This document shows, one piece after another, positions 25,606-33,859 of a stretch of DNA of 64,000 nucleotides. The translations under genes and the position numbers were made by a program. The number at the start of each line of letters is the position of its first letter. Within the stretch, counting starts at the first letter, position 1. This DNA is from JACMNW01 sp043721855 (GTDB taxonomy: Bacteria; Pseudomonadota; Alphaproteobacteria; Rhodobacterales; Rhodobacteraceae), in NCBI GenBank assembly GCA_043721855.1, contig JAYSPY010000025.1, forward strand, positions 3,070 to 67,069, read 5' to 3'. The notes below the pieces were generated by a model. The model made no database searches. It worked only from the letters and a program-made list of their open reading frames with translations, and was not told the DNA's origin.

Positions 25606-26406
25606 TTACCGGCAATAGGCGCCGCCGCCCCTTTGCCGCGCGGTGTCGAAATGCATGTGATCTTCGTGGTAGCCGTCTGATCCGGGGCCAAGGGTGGTGC
25701 CGAATATTCCGCAGCCTGCCTTGTACGCTTTGCGCAGCGTTTTGAAATTGCGGCTGACAGTCAGGCTTTTGCCGTTGGTAAAGGTAATGCCTGCAATATC
25801 AATGGCGTGGCCCTTGCCATGTTCGCTGATCTTGTTGCCACGCACGTTGTTGCGCAGGCGGCAACTGTAGCTGTCTACCACTGTCAGCGATGCCACATCA
25901 GCACTGGGAAACGCCGGGCGCAGGCTTTTTTGCACCCATGTGTTCAGCGCGATGGCAGTGTTGCAATCCATCGTCGCAGGTGTGCTAAGTTTTGCGCCGT
26001 CAACGGATTTGACGCTGACCGGGTCTTCGATACCGCAGCCTTTGGTCTTGGAGGTAATGCGCGGCAAGGTTTTACCCTTGATCGACGGCACACCGCAGAC
26101 CGCACCTTTTCCGCTGGCCAGCGCTTGTTTTGCAGGCTTGGCGCGCGGCGTGATCAAGCCTGGCAGCCCTTTGCGGGGTTGTTCTGCCGCGGCAACCGGC
26201 ATCGCTTGTGCCGTTGCAGCGGGCCGATGCAGCGGGCGCATACGGGCAAGGTCGGGCAGTGTGGTGGCTGTTTTGTCTGGCACGATTGCCGCCACGGGCT
26301 GGGTCAAAGCCGGGCGCGGCAAAGGCCGGACAGATGATTTCGGCGCATCGGCAAGGCCAGCAGCGCCGCTGCACAGCCCAAACGCCAGGGCCAGCCACGC
26401 CCTCAT
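25606..26406 (-). CDS. Extensin-like C-terminal domain protein, exported
   Basis: The 266-residue protein has a signal peptide (MRAWLALAFGLCSGAAGLA) and a Pro/Ala-rich spacer to about residue 95, then the extensin-like domain (PF06904). Conserved points are CGIEDPV, STPATMDCNTA, the SEHGKGHAIDIAG motif near residue 198 and YHEDHMHFD near the end. The His/Asp pattern resembles metal-dependent D-Ala-D-Ala peptidase folds, but the function is not settled. Six cysteines fit periplasmic disulfides. It follows tyrC with a 3-base gap, in the same transcription unit as hisC-tyrC. Confidence 0.9.
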   Translation of the reverse strand: MRAWLALAFGLCSGAAGLADAPKSSVRPLPRPALTQPVAAIVPDKTATTLPDLARMRPLHRPAATAQAMPVAAAEQPRKGLPGLITPRAKPAKQALASGKGAVCGVPSIKGKTLPRITSKTKGCGIEDPVSVKSVDGAKLSTPATMDCNTAIALNTWVQKSLRPAFPSADVASLTVVDSYSCRLRNNVRGNKISEHGKGHAIDIAGITFTNGKSLTVSRNFKTLRKAYKAGCGIFGTTLGPGSDGYHEDHMHFDTARQRGGGAYCR

Positions 26407-26409
26407 CTG

Positions 26410-27342
26410 TCAAACATCTTTGGCGGGCGGTGCACCCCGGCCAAAATCGGGCGCGGCGGTGTCTTGGCCCGCGTCAATGATGCTGCGCCGGATCGCGCGG
26501 GTGCGGGTGAAATAATCATGCAAATGCGCGCCGTCACCCAGCCGGATGGCGCGCTGCAGGGCGAACAGCTCTTCGGTAAAACGACCCAGAATATCCAGCG
26601 TCGCCTCTTTGTTGGTCAAGAACACATCACGCCACATGGTGGGATCAGACGCCGCGATGCGGGTGAAATCCCGAAATCCGGTGGCGGAATATTTGATCAC
26701 TTCGCTGTTCGACACGCGGCGCAAATCATCGGCCACGCCAACCATGGTGTAAGCAATCAGATGCGGCGTATGGCTGACCACGGCCAGCACCAGATCGTGG
26801 TGCGGCGCATCCATCGTATCGACATTGGCCCCCATGCCCTCCAGCAAACCGCGCAGTTTGGCCAAGGCATCAGCGTCAGTTTCTGGCAGCGGCGTCAGCA
26901 ACCACCAGCGGTTTTGAAACAGCGTGGCAAAGCCGGACCGTGGTCCCGAATATTCGGTGCCAGCCATCGGATGGCCGGGAATGAAATGCACAGCCTCGGG
27001 GATATGCGGCGATACGGCGTCGATCACCGCCTGCTTCACGGACCCCACATCGGTGACAGTCGCACCGGGTTTCAGATGCGGGCCGATTTGGGCTGCAACA
27101 TCGCCCATCACGCCCACAGGCACCGCAAGCACCACAAGATCAGCACCCATAACCGCCTCAGCGGCCGTTTCGCAAACGCGGTCACAAATTCCTATTTCCA
27201 GCGCGGTTGCCCGTGTTTCCGCAGATTGCGCGTGGCCGACGATTTCGCCCGCCAGCCCGCCCGCGCGCATGGCATGGGCCATTGATGACGCGATCAGGCC
27301 AAGCCCGATCAGCGCGACACGGTTGTAGATCGGCGCGGTCAC
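26410..27342 (-). CDS. tyrC: Prephenate/arogenate (cyclohexadienyl) dehydrogenase
   Basis: This 310-residue NAD(P)-dependent enzyme makes the tyrosine precursor from prephenate or arogenate. The N terminus VALIGLGLIASSMAHAM is a Rossmann loop, with DVGSVKQAV near residue 100 and the conserved HFIPGHPMAGTE near residue 121. The start is GTG at 27342, overlapping the hisC stop in a GTGA arrangement; the longer reading in the same frame extends deep into hisC and is unlikely. It is the second gene of hisC-tyrC-extensin. Confidence 0.93.
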   Translation of the reverse strand: MTAPIYNRVALIGLGLIASSMAHAMRAGGLAGEIVGHAQSAETRATALEIGICDRVCETAAEAVMGADLVVLAVPVGVMGDVAAQIGPHLKPGATVTDVGSVKQAVIDAVSPHIPEAVHFIPGHPMAGTEYSGPRSGFATLFQNRWWLLTPLPETDADALAKLRGLLEGMGANVDTMDAPHHDLVLAVVSHTPHLIAYTMVGVADDLRRVSNSEVIKYSATGFRDFTRIAASDPTMWRDVFLTNKEATLDILGRFTEELFALQRAIRLGDGAHLHDYFTRTRAIRRSIIDAGQDTAAPDFGRGAPPAKDV

Positions 27343-28424
27343 TTGACGCCTTTGAATTGCGCCATGGCATGGGCAACACGGCGGCAAGAGGATTCGTCGC
27401 CGATCGTGATGCGCAAACAATGCGGCAGTTTGTAACCCGATACCCTGCGCACGATCAGGCCCTGCCCTTGCAGGTACGCATCACACGCCTCGGCCTCGGC
27501 CGCATCGGCAAACCGGGCCAGCACAAAATTGGCAAGCGATGTGTCGGACGGCACGCCAAGCGCTGCCAGCGCCTCGGCCAGCCAATGGCGCAGCCTTGTG
27601 TTTTCAGACCGGCAGCGGTTGACGTGATCGCGGTCGCGCACGGCGGCCTCGGCTGCATCCAGCTGTGCGGTGGACAAATTGAACGGCCCACGAATGCGGT
27701 TCAGCACATCAATGATCTGCGCCGGGCCATAACCCCAACCGATGCGCAGACCGCCAAGGCCGTAAATCTTGGAAAACGTCCGCGTCATCACGACGTTTTC
27801 GCGCTGCTCGATCAGGGCCGCCCCGCCATCGTAACCATCGACGTATTCGGCATAAGCGCCGTCGATCACCAGAATGGCCTGCGACGGAATGCCTGCCGCC
27901 AGCCGCGCCATATCGGCGGGCGATATCATGGTGCCGGTCGGGTTGTTCGGGTTGGCGATAAACACCAGCTTGGTGCGCCGATTACACGCCGCCAGAATCG
28001 CATCGACATCGGCGGTGCGTTCACGTTCCGGCACTTCGACAGGGGTCGCACCAACCGCCATGCTGGATATGCGATACATCAGAAAGCCGTGTTCGGTGAA
28101 CACTACTTCATCTTTTGGCCCGGCATAGGCCTGGCACAGGAAGGTGATGATCTCATCCGACCCGGCCCCGCAAATGATGCGGGCGGGATCAAGATCGTGG
28201 GTATCGCCAATGGCTTGACGCAAGCTGGCGTGATCTGTGTTGGGGTAGCGGTGCAAGGAATGGATAGACCGCTGGAACGCATCCTTGGCCTTGTCGGACG
28301 GACCAAACGGGTTTTCGTTGGACGACAGTTTGACCGCATTCGCCACGCCCGCCACATTTGATTTTCCACCCTCGTAACGGGCGATATCAAGAATACCGGG
28401 CTGGGGGTGGATCGCGTCGTTCAT
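27339..28424 (-). CDS. hisC: Histidinol-phosphate aminotransferase
   Basis: The 361-residue PLP enzyme converts imidazole-acetol phosphate to histidinol phosphate and often also acts on aromatic amino acids, which suits its coupling to tyrC. Key points are LSSNENPFGPS near residue 33, NPNNPTGT near 155 and TFSKIYGLGGLRIGW near 215 with the Schiff-base lysine. The start at 28424 has GGAGGA five bases upstream. It is translationally coupled to tyrC through a 4-base overlap. Confidence 0.95.
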   Translation of the reverse strand: MNDAIHPQPGILDIARYEGGKSNVAGVANAVKLSSNENPFGPSDKAKDAFQRSIHSLHRYPNTDHASLRQAIGDTHDLDPARIICGAGSDEIITFLCQAYAGPKDEVVFTEHGFLMYRISSMAVGATPVEVPERERTADVDAILAACNRRTKLVFIANPNNPTGTMISPADMARLAAGIPSQAILVIDGAYAEYVDGYDGGAALIEQRENVVMTRTFSKIYGLGGLRIGWGYGPAQIIDVLNRIRGPFNLSTAQLDAAEAAVRDRDHVNRCRSENTRLRHWLAEALAALGVPSDTSLANFVLARFADAAEAEACDAYLQGQGLIVRRVSGYKLPHCLRITIGDESSCRRVAHAMAQFKGVK

Positions 28425-28522
28425 AGGTTCCTCCATCTGCCGAAGCGTTCTAGCGAGGCGGCGGCTGCATTGCCAGTGGCATCTTGTCCCAATCTGCCCT
28501 GCATTATCGGCTTTGAACGCCG

Positions 28523-29056
28523 TCAGTATTTTGATTTTGAACCAAGCCAATCCATCAGAGCCATCAAGACCCCCGAAATAACAAAGGTCAGATGGACGAT
28601 GATCAGCAAGTAAATCTCTTTTTCGGCGACCACGGGGTCCACGTCCGGATTGCCAATCTCGAAAAACCGCTTCAGCAGATCTATCGCGGATATGGCCACG
28701 ATGGACGCAATAAGTTTCATCTTCAGGCCGGAAAAATCAACCTTGCCCATCCATTCCGGGCGATCCGCCCCTTCGCCTATATCCAGTTTGGACACGAAAT
28801 TTTCGTAGCCGGAAAACAGCACGATCAGCAGCAGGTTTGCAGCCAGCGTCAGGTCGATCAGGGTCAGGATCACCAGGATGGCTTTTTCAGCGGTCAGGTC
28901 CATCAATTGCGGCAGATAATAGGCAAGCTCGCGCAGGAAAATAACCGTCATCATGCCAAGACCGATGGCGAGACCCAGATACATCGGCGCCATCAGCCAG
29001 CGGGAGGCAAAGAGCGCGCGTTCAAAGGTTGTTTCAATCTTTGATTTATCCGCCAT
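28523..29056 (-). CDS. YqhA/UPF0114 family membrane protein
   Basis: The 177-residue protein has four hydrophobic segments (MAPMYLGLAIGLGMMTVIFL, ILVILTLIDLTLAANLLLIV, KLIASIVAISAIDLLKRF, LLIIVHLTFVISGVLMALMD) and the family start FERALFASRWLMAPMYLGL. Its role is unknown. It lies between rpsD and hisC on the same strand, with gaps of 81 and 98 bases. An acidic region (DVDPVVAEKE) lies on one face. Confidence 0.9.
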   Translation of the reverse strand: MADKSKIETTFERALFASRWLMAPMYLGLAIGLGMMTVIFLRELAYYLPQLMDLTAEKAILVILTLIDLTLAANLLLIVLFSGYENFVSKLDIGEGADRPEWMGKVDFSGLKMKLIASIVAISAIDLLKRFFEIGNPDVDPVVAEKEIYLLIIVHLTFVISGVLMALMDWLGSKSKY

Positions 29057-29137
29057 GTTCCGCTGCCCCGTGGTTCTTTTGAAATGATAAGGGGCCCACC
29101 CTGCGGCGAGCCCCCTGACTATTCAAGCCACCAAACC

Positions 29138-29758
29138 TTAGTTTTTGGCGTAATATTCGACCACCAGATTCGGTTCCATCACCACCGGATAGGGCACGTC
29201 GCCCAGTGCCGGCGTGCGCACGAACTTGACCACCAGCTTTTGCTGATCGACTTCCAGATAGTCAGGAATGTCACGTTCGGTCAGCGCGATGGCTTCCATG
29301 ATCAGGGTCATCTGGCGCGACTTTTCACGCACGGCGATGATATCGCCTTCTTTCACACGGTAGGACGCGATGTTCACGCGGGTGCCGTTCACGGTGACGT
29401 GGCCGTGGTTCACGAACTGACGTGCCGCGAAAATCGTTGGCACCAGCTTGGCGCGGTAAACCACCGCATCAAGGCGACGCTCCAGCAGACCCACCAGCAT
29501 TTCGCCGGTATCACCCTTGACGCGTTCCGCCTCGGTATAGATCTTGCGGAATTGCTTTTCGGTCAGATCGCCGTAATAGCCCTTCAGTTTCTGCTTGGCG
29601 CGCAGTTGCGTACCGAAATCCGAAAGCTTGTTCTTGCGGCGCTGGCCGTGCTGGCCGGGGCCATATTCGCGCTTGTTCACCGGGGATTTCGGGCGTCCCC
29701 AGATGTTTTCGCCCATACGGCGGTCAATCTTGTGCTTGGCAGACGTGCGTTTTGTCAC
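29138..29758 (-). CDS. rpsD: 30S ribosomal protein S4
   Basis: The 206-residue protein starts MTKRTSAKHKIDRRMGENIWGRPKSP and has the S4 RNA-binding domain (VGLLERRLDAVVYRAKLVPT, FVNHGHVTVNGTRVNIASYRV). The start agrees with other alphaproteobacterial S4 proteins, which lack the N-terminal zinc cysteines. It is a primary rRNA-binding protein that nucleates small-subunit assembly. It is monocistronic here, as is common outside the alpha operon. Confidence 0.97.
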   Translation of the reverse strand: MTKRTSAKHKIDRRMGENIWGRPKSPVNKREYGPGQHGQRRKNKLSDFGTQLRAKQKLKGYYGDLTEKQFRKIYTEAERVKGDTGEMLVGLLERRLDAVVYRAKLVPTIFAARQFVNHGHVTVNGTRVNIASYRVKEGDIIAVREKSRQMTLIMEAIALTERDIPDYLEVDQQKLVVKFVRTPALGDVPYPVVMEPNLVVEYYAKN

Positions 29759-29795
29759 GGCTGATCTCCTTCTTTATAGGGCGCCCTCGGCTGAT

Positions 29796-29820
29796 CCGAA
29801 AACCGGTAGCCACTTTTCGG
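29796..29820. repeat. Short palindrome resembling an alphaproteobacterial dispersed repeat
   Basis: CCGAAAACCGGTAGCC is followed by ACTTTTCGG, so that CCGAAAA at 29796-29802 pairs with TTTTCGG at 29814-29820. I recognise the form from widely repeated palindromes in Rhizobiales and relatives, though this is memory and not a database result. It sits in the rpsD leader region. Confidence 0.55.
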
Positions 29821-29899
29821 GCCTCGGGCTATGAAGGGCGTTGTCCTTTGACCTTTCGGCCCGACAGGCAACCCTTTGCAGGGACCACCAACACCAACG

Positions 29900-29924
29900 A
29901 AAAACCCCGGAGGCTTGCCCCGGG
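29900..29924 (-). terminator. Terminator of the PstS-like gene
   Basis: On the minus strand CCCGG (from 29924) and a GGC/GCC inner pair close with CCGGG around an AA loop, followed directly by GTTTTT. It lies about 65 bases after the stop of the PstS-like gene and before rpsD, so it probably ends that transcript. Confidence 0.8.
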
Positions 29925-29990
29925 ATTGGCGGCTTATACAGGGCAAACGGGGGGAGTCAACAGTGCAACCCACCCCGATCTTCCATTTGG

Positions 29991-31019
29991 TTACTTTGCC
30001 GCGAACCCTGCAACTTTAGATTGGGTTGCAGACAGTTTAGGATCTGGCACCAGACCATAAGCTTCCAGCGGGCCACCAGCACCTGCTATTTGGCTAGACA
30101 CGAAAAAAGTGACAAATTCAGCCAATCCAGGAATAACGCCCAGATGCTGCTTTTTCACATAAAGAAAAAGCGGGCGAGAGATTTTGTATTGACCCGACGC
30201 GACCGACTCGCGTGACGGTGTGACGCCTTTGAACGTTGCCGCTTGCAGGGTGCTACGGTTGTTTTCGTAAAATGACAGGCCAAAGATGCCGATACCCTGC
30301 TGGTCAGATTTCAAGCGTGCGAGGGTTTCGGTATAATCGCCATCAATTTCAACCACTCGTCCATCCGTGCGCAATGCAATACATGCGGCCTTGGTCTTTT
30401 CCTTGTCACCACCGGCGCGGCGCGCCAGCGTTTTATCGGCCTTGAAGGTTTTACACCCGTCTTCAATCACTTTGGTATCAAAGACCTCTCTCGTTCCGTG
30501 CTTTGTACCCGGAACGAATGCAAGGATTTCCTGCGCGGGCAGCGCGGCGTCCACATCTGACCACTTGGTGTACGGGTTCGCCACAATCTTGCCGTCGATA
30601 ACGACCTCTGCGGCAATGGCGTTATACCACTGAGACGCCGTGAAATTGAACTTTGGTCCATTCACCGAAGACGCAAAGACGATGCCGTCATAGCCGATCC
30701 GCACTTCGCCAACGTCTGTCACGCCATTGGCTTTGCAGCGCGATAATTCTGATGATTTGATCTGGCGCGACGCGGTTGCAATATCGGCCGTATTTTCGCC
30801 GACACCGCCACAGAAAGACTTTATGCCAGCTCCGGTGCCGCCACCTTCAACAACAGGGTTTGGGAATTCAGTGTTTTCCCCGAAAGATTCCGCAACGATA
30901 ACGGCATACGGTAAAACTGTAGATGACCCGGTTATTTGCAGTTGGTCGCGGGCACTTGCCACGGTGCCAAACATTGAGCTTGCCGCAGTTGCGACAGCGA
31001 TGACACGAAAAAAAGACAT
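29991..31019 (-). CDS. PstS-like phosphate-binding periplasmic protein
   Basis: The 342-residue protein has a signal peptide (MSFFRVIAVATAASSMFGTVASA) and the phosphate-binding hallmarks ITGSSTVLPYA near residue 30 and GGGTGAGIKSFC near residue 64, then FVPGTKHGTREVF near residue 170. This places it in the PstS/PBP-like family. No pstC, pstA or pstB lies beside it. I chose 31019 because GGAG lies six bases upstream of that ATG; 31031 is possible. Base composition is less GC-rich than in neighbouring genes. Confidence 0.88.
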   Translation of the reverse strand: MSFFRVIAVATAASSMFGTVASARDQLQITGSSTVLPYAVIVAESFGENTEFPNPVVEGGGTGAGIKSFCGGVGENTADIATASRQIKSSELSRCKANGVTDVGEVRIGYDGIVFASSVNGPKFNFTASQWYNAIAAEVVIDGKIVANPYTKWSDVDAALPAQEILAFVPGTKHGTREVFDTKVIEDGCKTFKADKTLARRAGGDKEKTKAACIALRTDGRVVEIDGDYTETLARLKSDQQGIGIFGLSFYENNRSTLQAATFKGVTPSRESVASGQYKISRPLFLYVKKQHLGVIPGLAEFVTFFVSSQIAGAGGPLEAYGLVPDPKLSATQSKVAGFAAK

Positions 31020-31053
31020 TGGACGCTCCATGATGATAAAACCCCTACGGGGC

Positions 31054-31087
31054 AAAAAAATTCCGGCTGGGGCGATTGCAAGCCCCA
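31054..31087 (-). promoter_or_regulatory. Hairpin and T run in the leader of the PstS-like gene
   Basis: TGGGGC at 31068-31073 pairs with GCCCCA at 31082-31087. On the minus strand the stem is followed, after seven bases, by seven T (31060-31054). It lies 35 bases upstream of the preferred start. It could be a weak terminator after the porin gene or an attenuator; its function is inferred only. Confidence 0.35.
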
Positions 31088-31170
31088 AGCGATGTGAGTT
31101 TCAGACATTTGCAAAGGTGCCCCTCAACTTGATTGCGCCCGCGAATAAAGCGTTCGGCATGTTGTGAGGT

Positions 31171-31204
31171 TGCTTGATTGCCCAGACACCCAGTCAATCA
31201 AGCA
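31171..31204. repeat. 10-bp inverted repeat after the porin gene
   Basis: TGCTTGATTG (31171-31180) and CAATCAAGCA (31195-31204) form a perfect inverted repeat with a 14-base loop, just after the porin stop. There is no T run on the minus strand, so it may stabilise the porin mRNA 3' end and not act as a classic terminator. Confidence 0.55.
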
Positions 31205-31217
31205 TTTGATGACTGCG

Positions 31218-32060
31218 TCAGAAGGACATTGTGACGCCAATGTTAACGAAGTCTTCAGCCTTGTCTTTTTTGGCGTAGCCCGCCTGCACAGCCAAGCCAC
31301 TGCCGAAATCATGCGACAGGCCGAGGCCGGTCGTTTTGACATCTGCAAAGTCTTGTTTGTGGAACGCCGTCAGCATGTTCGTGCCAAAAATGTAAGTTCC
31401 ATAAACCACATATTGATCTGCATCATCATCGCGCATGCCGTAGGCAACTTTGACTTCAACCTGACCGTTACCATACGATCCACTCAGCACGGATTGGCTG
31501 CGCACGCCGCTGTCTTCAAAGCCGGCAGCAACCTTCCAGAATTCGGTTGTGTAAGAAACACCAACCGCAAAATCGTCTTTGCCAGTGGCAGTACCTGGGT
31601 TGCCAGCTGACAGGTTTACGGAAAGCGGACCTTTGGAATATGTGTAAAGAACATCAATCCCACCGCTGGTATCCCCCCCTGTCAAAAACGCAAATTCCTG
31701 CCTTTTGCCTGTTTCATCAAACCCAATTGCAGCAAACTGCGTGACAGCGGCCTGCACGGCACCTTCTGCATCTCCCATCGTCAGTTTGCCAAACTCTGGG
31801 CTTTCAACAAATGCGGTTCCTCGCGTGCCAGCGGCTGCGTTGACAGCATCTGCCACCCTGAATTGTGCCCCGAACTTCAGCCCGCTGTCGGTTTCGTTGG
31901 AAAGTGTAAATCGAACCCGCGCGCGGCTTGCGAAAGCAAGGGTCTTGCCGCCATCAATGGATGTAACACCCATCCGCGCATCACCCGACAAAGTAACGTC
32001 AGCCTGCACGGCACTGGCAGTGGCCGCAGCGATGGCTGACGCAATTATTAGTTTTTTCAT
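31218..32060 (-). CDS. General porin, outer membrane
   Basis: The 280-residue protein has a signal peptide (MKKLIIASAIAAATASAVQA), beta-barrel strands beginning DVTLSGDARMGVTSIDG, and ends GVTMSF with the C-terminal Phe needed for barrel insertion. This is the Rhodobacter-type gram-negative porin (Porin_4-like). The start at 32060 is the only one with a signal peptide; a longer reading adds 40 residues before it. Located upstream of the PstS-like gene on the same strand, so the two may share regulation, but a phosphate-type operator was not seen. Confidence 0.9.
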   Translation of the reverse strand: MKKLIIASAIAAATASAVQADVTLSGDARMGVTSIDGGKTLAFASRARVRFTLSNETDSGLKFGAQFRVADAVNAAAGTRGTAFVESPEFGKLTMGDAEGAVQAAVTQFAAIGFDETGKRQEFAFLTGGDTSGGIDVLYTYSKGPLSVNLSAGNPGTATGKDDFAVGVSYTTEFWKVAAGFEDSGVRSQSVLSGSYGNGQVEVKVAYGMRDDDADQYVVYGTYIFGTNMLTAFHKQDFADVKTTGLGLSHDFGSGLAVQAGYAKKDKAEDFVNIGVTMSF

Positions 32061-32616
32061 TTGGTTCCCCTCTGGTGCAAAGCAGTCTTGCCGGGGGCTT
32101 ATACAAAGCTGGGCCTGTCGACTGATATGGATGCCATTCCACCATACGCTAAAGCCAAGGAAATGTTGCGTAATAATCACTATTATCGTTAAATATCAAT
32201 AATTTATGTAATTTTTGTAACGCTTTTATTGCGGAAACGCGACGGTGCTGTAACGGATTTAAATTCAGCCAGCAGTGATGCGTCCAGTCGATCACGATCG
32301 TCCGCATATCCAAGAATCAGCCTAAAATTACAGGTTGTGTAACGACAACAATTTGTCGATTTAGGGTGCCGCCAGAAACAACTGCACGACAGATCTGGGA
32401 TGCCTACGGCGGCGATCTGGTGCCGATTTCCAAGTCGCCGTTGATGAATTGTTGGCTCGCAGATGGTGGTGCGACAGTCGCGCTGCATATAGTGTCATCA
32501 GACGATGTATGGAGACGGTCCATTGCCCGCTGCGATTGTGAAATGGCAGTCGGCGACTGTGTTCTTGTTTCGCCCGTCTCGCAACCACCAGACAAGCTTA
32601 CCGTCGCAAAGCTGCA
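32061..32616. other. 556-base gene-poor region between porin and Hint-domain gene
   Basis: Only short, low-confidence readings are present, and none has a recognisable family. The part at 32170-32230 is strongly AT-rich for this genome and includes a candidate promoter for the porin. The rest shows no repeats or RNA motif that I can recognise. Confidence 0.6.
32170..32199 (-). promoter_or_regulatory. Candidate promoter of the porin gene
   Basis: On the minus strand TTGATA (32199-32194) is separated by 18 bases from TATTAC (32175-32170), about 110 bases before the porin start. Both boxes deviate from consensus and the assignment rests only on spacing and the AT-rich setting. Confidence 0.3.
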
Positions 32617-33684
32617 TCACGCGGCACGATCATGGCGCAAAATGGCGGCTTCCGGCGATGTCAGGTTGCGACGGGCGAACTCGCCGTAGGCAAAGGGGTC
32701 GTCGGCAAGGCCAGGCAAGATGGTCAGCAACCCATCGCGCTGGCCCGGATCAACCATTTCCAATGCGGAATTTGACGGGTGGAAACTTTCCGTCTCCAGC
32801 CCGTTGGCCCAGACAATCTGATGGCGTTCCATCAACACATGCACATAGGTCACTTCGCGCAGGGTGCGATCCACGCAGATCGTGCCATCATTCAGCAAAT
32901 CCTCAGCGGCAACCAATACTTCATGCGCGTGAAACAGGCTTTGCGCAGCCGCCCCTTTCACCAACATCCGGTGCTGCGGCGACACCAGCAAATCCTCATC
33001 CGGGCGGTCGATGCCCAAAGCCCCACTGCGAAACCGGATCGGGCGCAGATGCGGCATCGCATAAAGACGCGCGCCGGTCATCCGGCGGTGGCCGGTCCAC
33101 AGCACGGATTGCGCGCCATTGTCTTTGGTTTGAATTCTGTCGCCTGCGCGCAAATCCTCGATCCGCCTTGTGCCATCTGGCGTTACAATGCGGGTGCCGG
33201 GGGTAAAGCAAATCACCCCGCCGGGGCTGGAACCGGCAGCCTCGGTCATGCGGTCCATTGACACCCGAACCACCCACAAATCACACATCGCAGGTGGCAC
33301 GTCGCCCAGAAACATCACCAGCTGCACGCCGGTACCCTGCACCGGGATCAGCGTGGCGATGTAGCTGCGCCGGCCGTCGGTCACGACAAAGCTTTGATCG
33401 TTTTCCGAACGATCATCATGATCACACTTAAAGACACCACTTGGCGGCGCAATCGCAGCGCCAATCAACCGGCGCACCATTTTCGCGGCCCGGCGTCTTA
33501 CATCTATTACCCCTTCGGACCCATCCAGTATCAAAGCGCCTTGCGGTGCATCCACCCGAACCGCATCGCCCGTCCAGCGCCAGGATGCGCCAACGATCAA
33601 TACGTCCAAGGGTGCTGCCTGCAACCCGTCAACTTCTGTTTGTTCCCAAGAGATGACAAACGTGCCTTTAAAGCCCGCTCTCAT
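32617..33684 (-). CDS. Hint-domain (Hint_2) protein
   Basis: The 355-residue protein carries an N-terminal region of about 165 residues with no family I recognise, then a Hint_2 domain beginning CFTPGTRIVTPDGTRRIEDL near residue 170 with the nucleophile Cys, and continuing RAGDRIQTKDNGAQSVLWTG, LLVSPQHRMLV and ANGLETESFHPS. Hint domains in inteins and hedgehog proteins perform self-cleavage; the free-standing Rhodobacteraceae forms are of unknown role. No signal peptide is visible. It is convergent with nothing and stands alone upstream of nrdJ on the same strand. Confidence 0.9.
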   Translation of the reverse strand: MRAGFKGTFVISWEQTEVDGLQAAPLDVLIVGASWRWTGDAVRVDAPQGALILDGSEGVIDVRRRAAKMVRRLIGAAIAPPSGVFKCDHDDRSENDQSFVVTDGRRSYIATLIPVQGTGVQLVMFLGDVPPAMCDLWVVRVSMDRMTEAAGSSPGGVICFTPGTRIVTPDGTRRIEDLRAGDRIQTKDNGAQSVLWTGHRRMTGARLYAMPHLRPIRFRSGALGIDRPDEDLLVSPQHRMLVKGAAAQSLFHAHEVLVAAEDLLNDGTICVDRTLREVTYVHVLMERHQIVWANGLETESFHPSNSALEMVDPGQRDGLLTILPGLADDPFAYGEFARRNLTSPEAAILRHDRAA

Positions 33685-33859
33685 ACCTGTCTGCCCGCCC
33701 GTTTTTTCTTTTTCTGGACAAAGGTTAACAGGCGATTCGCAGGCGCGCTATGCCCAATGCGCAACACTGTGTGGGATTTACGCCGCATAAGGATAGGCAA
33801 TAGCGCCACACCCACAACTATAGCGGGTAATTTACTGCAATCCGGGGCGAAGTGCTACT

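Noticed and set aside
32366..32689. Possible 107-codon gene on the plus strand in the porin-Hint gap
   Set aside because: It overlaps the 3' end of the Hint-domain gene, has no family resemblance, no clear ribosome-binding site, and competing readings exist in other frames.
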